Positions 59,235 through 64,000 of a stretch of DNA of 64,000 nucleotides are shown here, one piece after another; within the stretch, counting starts at the first letter, position 1; each line of letters opens with the position of its first letter. Made by a program: the position numbers and the translations under genes. This DNA is from Chryseobacterium sp. ZHDP1 (GTDB taxonomy: Bacteria; Bacteroidota; Bacteroidia; Flavobacteriales; Weeksellaceae): assembly GCF_018603435.1 (NCBI RefSeq), contig NZ_CP075682.1, forward strand, positions 3,100,001 to 3,164,000, given 5' to 3'. Below the pieces are notes generated by a model that saw only the letters and a program-made list of their open reading frames with translations, did not search any database and was not told where the DNA came from.

Positions 59235-60446
59235 TTATGTTGTTTTCGGGGTTTTCTTTTTTCTTCTTCCCCACCAGATCATAAAACCTGTAACGGGTAA
59301 TGAGGCACATATCAGACTTACAATAAAAGCAATGATCTTTGTGGGAAGTCCCAATATAGATCCGACATGGATATCGTAGTTGGCTCCGACTGTTTTTTCG
59401 CCGAAATTTTTGTCTTTCATATCGTGCGTGTGAAGCAGTTCTCCAGAGTTTTCATCAAAGATTAAACTGCTGCTTTTGTGATAGGAATAGGAGAGGTGTT
59501 TTACATAGACTTCAAAATTCGGATGTTCGTGGTCATCCATATGTTCGTGTCCGAGATCAATAGAGAAATTATAGGAATCGGGATATTTTGCTTTAACGGT
59601 ATTGCTTATTTTGTCTAAAGTTCCTTCGGTTCTCCATTCAATCGGTGCTTTTGTTGTGATGGATGAAAAGTCGGGATAAGCGGTTTTTCCTCCTGAAAAG
59701 ATGAAATATATTGATGACTGAACGAATAGAAAGGCGTAAAATAATCCGGTTATGGAGAAGATTAGCGCGAAAACGGAAGCGTAAAAACCTAAAACATTGT
59801 GAAGATCATAGTTTTTTCTTTTCCAGTTTTTTACATTTTTCCATTTGAATGAGAAACGCTGTTTTCTTGCCGCTTTATTTTTAGGCCACCAGAGAATGAT
59901 TCCGGAAATCAGCATGAATACAAAGATCAGGACAGGAATTCCCACAACATAGGTTCCCCAGGATTGCTTTAAGAGAAAACTCCAGTGGATCATTTTAACG
60001 ATCTGGAAAAATCCGTTTTTCTCGTCGTACGTTCCCAAAACCTTTCCGCTGTAAGGATTTACATAAGCTACTTTATAGATGGGAAATTCATCAAAATAAT
60101 TCCAGCCTTTCGGATCATGTTCGTACCAGTAAAAGAGGTAAGACATCTTTTTATCAATCGGAATATTCACCCAATGCACAGGATATTTTTCTTTTACCTG
60201 CGCCACCACTGCTTTTTCCAGTGTTCTTATCGGAAGAATCTGTTTCTGATCGATGTTCTGCTCGTTATGATAGATCACTTCTTTTCTTGTTGCATTTTCA
60301 ATTTCATCCTTGAAAACGTACAATGCTCCTGTTATCGAAATAATGAAGATCAAAAATCCAACTCCAAGACCGAGCCACAAATGCAGTTTTCCCGTCCATT
60401 TTTTAAAGGCATCTGGCTTTTTTTTGTGATGATGCTTTTTCCTCAT
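59235..60446 (-). CDS. PepSY-associated membrane protein (iron-regulated type)
   Basis: The 403-residue protein has a His/Lys-rich start (RKKHHHKKKPDAFKKW), four membrane helices (about 22-48, 163-185, 213-240 and 366-392) and periplasmic PepSY-like domains. The HWSFLLKQSWGTYVVGIPVLI and DLHNVLGFYASVFALIFSITGL segments are typical of the PepSY-TM family, with conserved His possibly binding heme. In Bacteroidetes and proteobacteria these proteins often sit beside TonB siderophore receptors and may reduce ferric siderophores. The neighbouring gene here is such a receptor. Confidence 0.88.
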   Translation of the reverse strand: MRKKHHHKKKPDAFKKWTGKLHLWLGLGVGFLIFIISITGALYVFKDEIENATRKEVIYHNEQNIDQKQILPIRTLEKAVVAQVKEKYPVHWVNIPIDKKMSYLFYWYEHDPKGWNYFDEFPIYKVAYVNPYSGKVLGTYDEKNGFFQIVKMIHWSFLLKQSWGTYVVGIPVLIFVFMLISGIILWWPKNKAARKQRFSFKWKNVKNWKRKNYDLHNVLGFYASVFALIFSITGLFYAFLFVQSSIYFIFSGGKTAYPDFSSITTKAPIEWRTEGTLDKISNTVKAKYPDSYNFSIDLGHEHMDDHEHPNFEVYVKHLSYSYHKSSSLIFDENSGELLHTHDMKDKNFGEKTVGANYDIHVGSILGLPTKIIAFIVSLICASLPVTGFMIWWGRRKKKTPKTT

Positions 60447-60470
60447 TTTTTATTAAACTTTTAATGAAAG

Positions 60471-60500
60471 AAAAGTCAGCCTCCGGAAAGGCTAACTTTT
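60471..60500 (-). terminator. Hairpin between the TonB receptor and PepSY genes
   Basis: AAAAGTcAGCCT and AGGCTaACTTTT pair with one mismatch around CCGGAA. It may partly end transcription before the PepSY gene. Confidence 0.65.
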
Positions 60501-60511
60501 ATGATTGATAA

Positions 60512-62647
60512 TTAAAATTTATATCCGACAGAAAGTCTGAAGTTTCTCGGGGCTTCTGCCTGATAATAATAGTAGGCTCCGTATGGCGATCCCGAATAAA
60601 GATACCTGTTGAAAACATTGAAGACATTAAGTCCGACTCTGAATTTTGTGTTTTCCCACGAAAGTCCTGCATCGAATTTTACATAATCGTCCATGTCTTT
60701 CTGCGTTCCGCTATTTGCCCAGTTCCAGCTGCTTCGGTCTGCAAGATAGGTTCCCCCAAAAGATAACCCGAAACCTTCCAGAGTTCCCTGTGTAAAGGTA
60801 TAGTTCAGCCATCCGTTCATCGTGTGTTTCGCATAGCCCGGAATTCTCATTCCTACAGGATTGCTTACAGGATCATTGGATTCTGTGATTTTGTTTTCCG
60901 TGAAAGCATAGTTGAAGATGGCGTTAAATCCTCTTGTGATTTCACCTTTCAGATCAAATTCAATTCCCTGAACTCTTGTTTTACCCAAATCAATGATAAA
61001 GTTTTCAAGAGCGCTGTTTGCAGGATCTGCAACCGTAGAATTTCTTTTGATGATGTTGTATAAAGACAATGTAGTGTTCCATTTTCCGCCGAACCAGTCT
61101 CTTTTTACCCCCACTTCCATATTGTTTCCGGTAATAGGTTTAGGAATTCCTCCGGTTCTGAAAAATCCTGCCTGAGGAACGAAAGACTGATCGTATAAAC
61201 CATAGACAGAAGTATTGTCATCAATCGAATAGCTTATTCCGATTCGCGGCGTAATTTTGTCTGCTTCTGCTTTGGTTCCGTAAGAATTTTCTTTCACATT
61301 CGTATAACGCGCCGCAAGGGTTAATCTTAAAGCATCATTAAAAAATCCTAATTCATCCTGAATATACAATCCGGTATAGTTTTGTTCAATAGTTCCGTAA
61401 GGAGTTGCTCTGCTTTCCAGAGAAGTGCTTGTATCAAACTGTGCATATCCGTTGGAAGGCGGGCTGTATGTTGTGGAATTGATGTTAAAAGGTTTGGCGG
61501 CTGTGTCCATATTATGTTTTTGATTCCAGTCTGCCAAATATTTTTTAGATCCGAGATCAAGCCCTGTCAGGATTTTATGCGAAACAGCTCCTGTTTTGAA
61601 ATAACCGTTCAGAAATACCTGTCCGAATTTCATCACATTGCTGGCTTCCCAGAAATAAAGCGTTCTGATCATGTCTCCATTCGGTAAAAATTGAGAAGGC
61701 CAGATGTCGCTTCCCAAGGTATATTCATTCACATAAGTAAGCTGTGAAGTCAGTTTCCAGTTGCTGTTAAATTTATGCTGAAGATTTACATTTACGGTAT
61801 TATTATCCACTTTGGTGGGTGCAATTCCGGGATCGGTCATGGTGTATTCAACCGGTTTTGTGGCATAACCTTCATAGCTGAAAACGTAGGCAGAACCTAC
61901 TTCAGACATTTTTGCTTTTTGGTAAATATATTCTGCTGTTAAAGTAGTTTTATCGGTAAGATTTACCTTCAAGGAAGGATTAATGATGTATCTGTCATTA
62001 AATTCATAGTCTCTGAAACTGTTTTTATTCTGAGCCATTAAATTTAATCTGAAAGCCACTTTATCTGTAATTTTAGTATCTACATCGGCTTCTCCTCTGT
62101 ACATATTAAAGCTTCCGAGAGTTACTCTTGCAGAACCGTTTAAAGACTGTCCTGTCGGTTTTTTGGTAACGATATTGTAAATTCCGCTCGGTTCTCCGTT
62201 AGACATTAAAAATCCGGATGGGCCTTTTACAAATTCAATGTGGTCTACATACGACATATCTTCGCTAAGCGGTCCCCAGTTTGAAGTTACATTTACTCCA
62301 TTCATGAAAGCTGCGGCTCTGGAACCTCTCATATTTACTCTGGTGTACATATCTCCCCAGTGTTCTAATCGTTGAGCTCCCGCAACGTTTCTAAGAACAC
62401 CGTCTCCCAAAGTGGTAACCTGCTGATCTTCCAATGCTCTGTTTGTAATGATAGAAACATTCTGAGGAATCTTGATTAACTCTTCGTCCAGACGTATAGA
62501 AGAAGAACCTTCCTTTTCAACATATTTCTTGTAATACTTTCCGTTTACAATTACCTCTTCAATATCATTTCCTTTAATGGAATCTTTTTCCTGAGCAAAC
62601 GTTAGCATAGAACCTAACAGCGAAGCAAAGATCAGTACATTTTTCAT
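60512..62647 (-). CDS. TonB-dependent siderophore receptor
   Basis: The 711-residue outer-membrane protein has a signal peptide (about 1-18), a plug domain (about 45-165: IPQNVSIITNRALEDQQ, VNMRGSR, VEFVKGPSGFLM-like IEFVKGPSGFLMSNGEPSG) and a 22-strand barrel ending in LSVGYKF with a terminal aromatic residue. The TIGR-type siderophore receptor features (GPSG ... SGIYNIVTKKP) are clear. There is no N-terminal carboxypeptidase-like domain. It imports an iron chelate with TonB energy. The PepSY gene follows downstream. Confidence 0.92.
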   Translation of the reverse strand: MKNVLIFASLLGSMLTFAQEKDSIKGNDIEEVIVNGKYYKKYVEKEGSSSIRLDEELIKIPQNVSIITNRALEDQQVTTLGDGVLRNVAGAQRLEHWGDMYTRVNMRGSRAAAFMNGVNVTSNWGPLSEDMSYVDHIEFVKGPSGFLMSNGEPSGIYNIVTKKPTGQSLNGSARVTLGSFNMYRGEADVDTKITDKVAFRLNLMAQNKNSFRDYEFNDRYIINPSLKVNLTDKTTLTAEYIYQKAKMSEVGSAYVFSYEGYATKPVEYTMTDPGIAPTKVDNNTVNVNLQHKFNSNWKLTSQLTYVNEYTLGSDIWPSQFLPNGDMIRTLYFWEASNVMKFGQVFLNGYFKTGAVSHKILTGLDLGSKKYLADWNQKHNMDTAAKPFNINSTTYSPPSNGYAQFDTSTSLESRATPYGTIEQNYTGLYIQDELGFFNDALRLTLAARYTNVKENSYGTKAEADKITPRIGISYSIDDNTSVYGLYDQSFVPQAGFFRTGGIPKPITGNNMEVGVKRDWFGGKWNTTLSLYNIIKRNSTVADPANSALENFIIDLGKTRVQGIEFDLKGEITRGFNAIFNYAFTENKITESNDPVSNPVGMRIPGYAKHTMNGWLNYTFTQGTLEGFGLSFGGTYLADRSSWNWANSGTQKDMDDYVKFDAGLSWENTKFRVGLNVFNVFNRYLYSGSPYGAYYYYQAEAPRNFRLSVGYKF

Positions 62648-62666
62648 GAAACCCTAAATTTTTATG

Positions 62667-62674
62667 CAAATATA
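62667..62674 (-). promoter_or_regulatory. -7 promoter element of the siderophore receptor gene (TATATTTG)
   Basis: Exact minus-strand TAnnTTTG 20 bases before the ATG at 62647. I did not see a convincing Fur-box palindrome. Confidence 0.6.
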
Positions 62675-62744
62675 TTGTTTTTAATTATTCTAAATAAATA
62701 ATAAAATTGATTTTTGTCATAAAAGCAAAAGGAGAGAGCAACAA

Positions 62745-62777
62745 AAAACCGCTACAAACTGAATTGTAACGGTTTTT
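62745..62777 (-). terminator. Terminator after secA
   Basis: AAAACCGcTACAA pairs with TTGTAaCGGTTTT (one mismatch). The stem is the same as at 23548-23570. Confidence 0.85.
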
Positions 62778-62796
62778 AAAGTATGGTTAATAATTC

Positions 62797-64000
62797 TTAT
62801 GCAGGAATTTCACCTTTGTATAAGAATGAGATAATCTCTTTGTTTAATTTATCAATCATTTCGCTGAATAAGTGGAAAGATTCCTGCTTGTAAATTACCA
62901 ATGGATCTTTCTGCTCGTAAACAGCTCCCTGAGAAGATCTTCTTAAATCGTCCATTTCACGAAGGTGAAGCTTCCAGTTTTCATCGATGATGGATAACGT
63001 AATGTTCTTTTCAAAATCGTTGATTAAGCTGTCGCACTGCGTTTCATAAGCTTCTTTAAGATCGGTTACAATCGTCATTGTTTTATGACCGTCTGTAAAC
63101 GGAACCTGAATCATTCTGAACATTGAACCCTGATTCTGATAAACATTCTCGATAATCGGGAAAGATTTTTCTTTCAGTAAGTTCAGTTTCATCTGATAAT
63201 CTTCCTGAGCTGCTTTGAATAAGATGTTCGTTAAATCCTGAACCGTTTTATTCTTAAAATCGTTCTCAGAAACCGGAGATTCCATCGTAAATGTTTTGAT
63301 GATCTCGTATTCGAAATCTTTATAGCTTCCTGTCGCTTTCCCTTTTGCTGCGATAGAATTTGCCACGTCAAAGATCATATTGGTGATGTCGTACTTCAGG
63401 TGATCTCCAAACAAAGCGTTCTTTCTTCTTTTATAAATAACGTCACGCTGCTTGTTCATTACATCATCGTACTCAAGAAGTCTCTTTCTTGTTCCGAAGT
63501 TGTTTTCCTCTACTTTTTTCTGCGCTCTTTCAATGGATTTTGAGATCATAGAATGCTGAATTACTTCACCTTCCTTATGTCCCATTCTGTCCATCATTTT
63601 TGCAATTCTTTCAGAACCGAATAAACGCATTAAGTTATCTTCCAGAGAAACATAGAACTGAGAACTTCCCGGATCTCCCTGTCTTCCTGCTCTACCTCTC
63701 AACTGTCTGTCAACACGTCTTGAATCGTGTCTTTCTGTACCGATGATTGCCAAGCCTCCCGCTTCTTTTACTTCTTTGGAAAGCTTGATATCCGTACCAC
63801 GACCTGCCATGTTAGTTGCAATGGTTACAACACCCGGCTGTCCTGCTCCGGCAACAATTTCCGCTTCTTTTTTGTGAAGCTTCGCGTTCAGAACCTGATG
63901 AGGAATTTTTCGTAACTGAAGGGCTTTTGATAATAACTGTGAAATTTCAACAGAAGTTGTACCTACCAGAACAGGTCTTCCTGCTGCCGTCAGTTTTTCA
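62797..64000 (-). CDS. secA: Protein translocase ATPase SecA, 3' part (5' end outside window)
   Basis: The frame is open to the window end, so about 400 C-terminal residues are seen. The second nucleotide-binding fold is clear: NMAGRGTDIKLS, IGTERHDSRRVDRQLRGRAGRQGDPG and SLEDNLMRLFG, followed by the helical scaffold with LLEYDDVMNKQRDVIYKRR and WKLHLREMDDLR. SecA drives preproteins through SecYEG. The protein ends at FLYKGEIPA, without the zinc-binding Cys tail found in many SecA proteins. A terminator follows. Confidence 0.95.
   Translation of the reverse strand, partial: EKLTAAGRPVLVGTTSVEISQLLSKALQLRKIPHQVLNAKLHKKEAEIVAGAGQPGVVTIATNMAGRGTDIKLSKEVKEAGGLAIIGTERHDSRRVDRQLRGRAGRQGDPGSSQFYVSLEDNLMRLFGSERIAKMMDRMGHKEGEVIQHSMISKSIERAQKKVEENNFGTRKRLLEYDDVMNKQRDVIYKRRKNALFGDHLKYDITNMIFDVANSIAAKGKATGSYKDFEYEIIKTFTMESPVSENDFKNKTVQDLTNILFKAAQEDYQMKLNLLKEKSFPIIENVYQNQGSMFRMIQVPFTDGHKTMTIVTDLKEAYETQCDSLINDFEKNITLSIIDENWKLHLREMDDLRRSSQGAVYEQKDPLVIYKQESFHLFSEMIDKLNKEIISFLYKGEIPA

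Overview
The window is chromosomal DNA of a flavobacterium (phylum Bacteroidota), most like Chryseobacterium and its relatives. The evidence is the low GC content, Bacteroidetes -7 promoter elements of the form TAnnTTTG in front of many genes, a type IX secretion sorting domain, a TonB-dependent receptor, and the gene content of the cell-division cluster. No rRNA, tRNA, CRISPR array, transposase or phage gene was seen. The first gene (alpha-2-macroglobulin-like) and the last (secA) run off the window.

Layout. 1-12.5 kb: envelope and secreted proteins (A2M-like protein, PhoX/DUF839-like lipoprotein, a diheme peroxidase with an imelysin-like N-terminus, a TPR/AraC membrane regulator, and a 1,560-residue type IX-secreted protein). 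12.5-16.2 kb: an OmpR-type two-component system, followed by a phased TTAAT array and two downstream genes. 16.5-24.4 kb: mutL, a rhomboid protease, two tandem endonuclease/exonuclease/phosphatase paralogues, small lipoproteins (one with an in-frame amber codon), a GH3-like enzyme and a bacilliredoxin. 24.4-43.0 kb: the complete division and cell wall cluster on the minus strand, mraZ-rsmH-ftsL-ftsI-murE-mraY-murD-ftsW-murG-murC-ftsQ-ftsA-ftsZ-yqeY, with three accessory genes between its members. Two of these (a frameshifted four-helix-bundle gene and a GxxExxY nuclease-fold gene) are bracketed by inverted repeats. 43.2-45.1 kb: a hydrolase, engB and a GNAT enzyme.

45.5-56.9 kb is the most unusual part. 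A ten-gene minus-strand operon (52076 down to 45979) encodes a Cys/His-rich small protein, a YegP-like protein, an orphan HsdR-N-type PD-(D/E)XK protein, a Cys-rich SH3 lipoprotein, a PH-like/SHOCT protein, a TM2 protein, a small membrane protein, a TerB-like protein, a coiled-coil membrane protein and a vWA-like lipoprotein. Next to it lie two NarL/LuxR-type response regulators, a TPR histidine kinase lipoprotein, a tiny secreted peptide gene and a divergent one-TM protein. Three promoters here (the operon, one regulator, and the divergent gene) carry the same palindrome, TTACGG-N4-CCGTAA with one mismatch in one copy, centred exactly 33 bp upstream of the -7 element centre. I infer one regulon and a possibly undescribed envelope-stress or defence system. 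A strict 21-bp tandem array lies just downstream of the operon.

57-64 kb: msrA, a stretch of dispersed intergenic repeats, a ROK-family kinase, a PepSY membrane protein next to a TonB-dependent siderophore receptor (iron acquisition), and the 3' part of secA.
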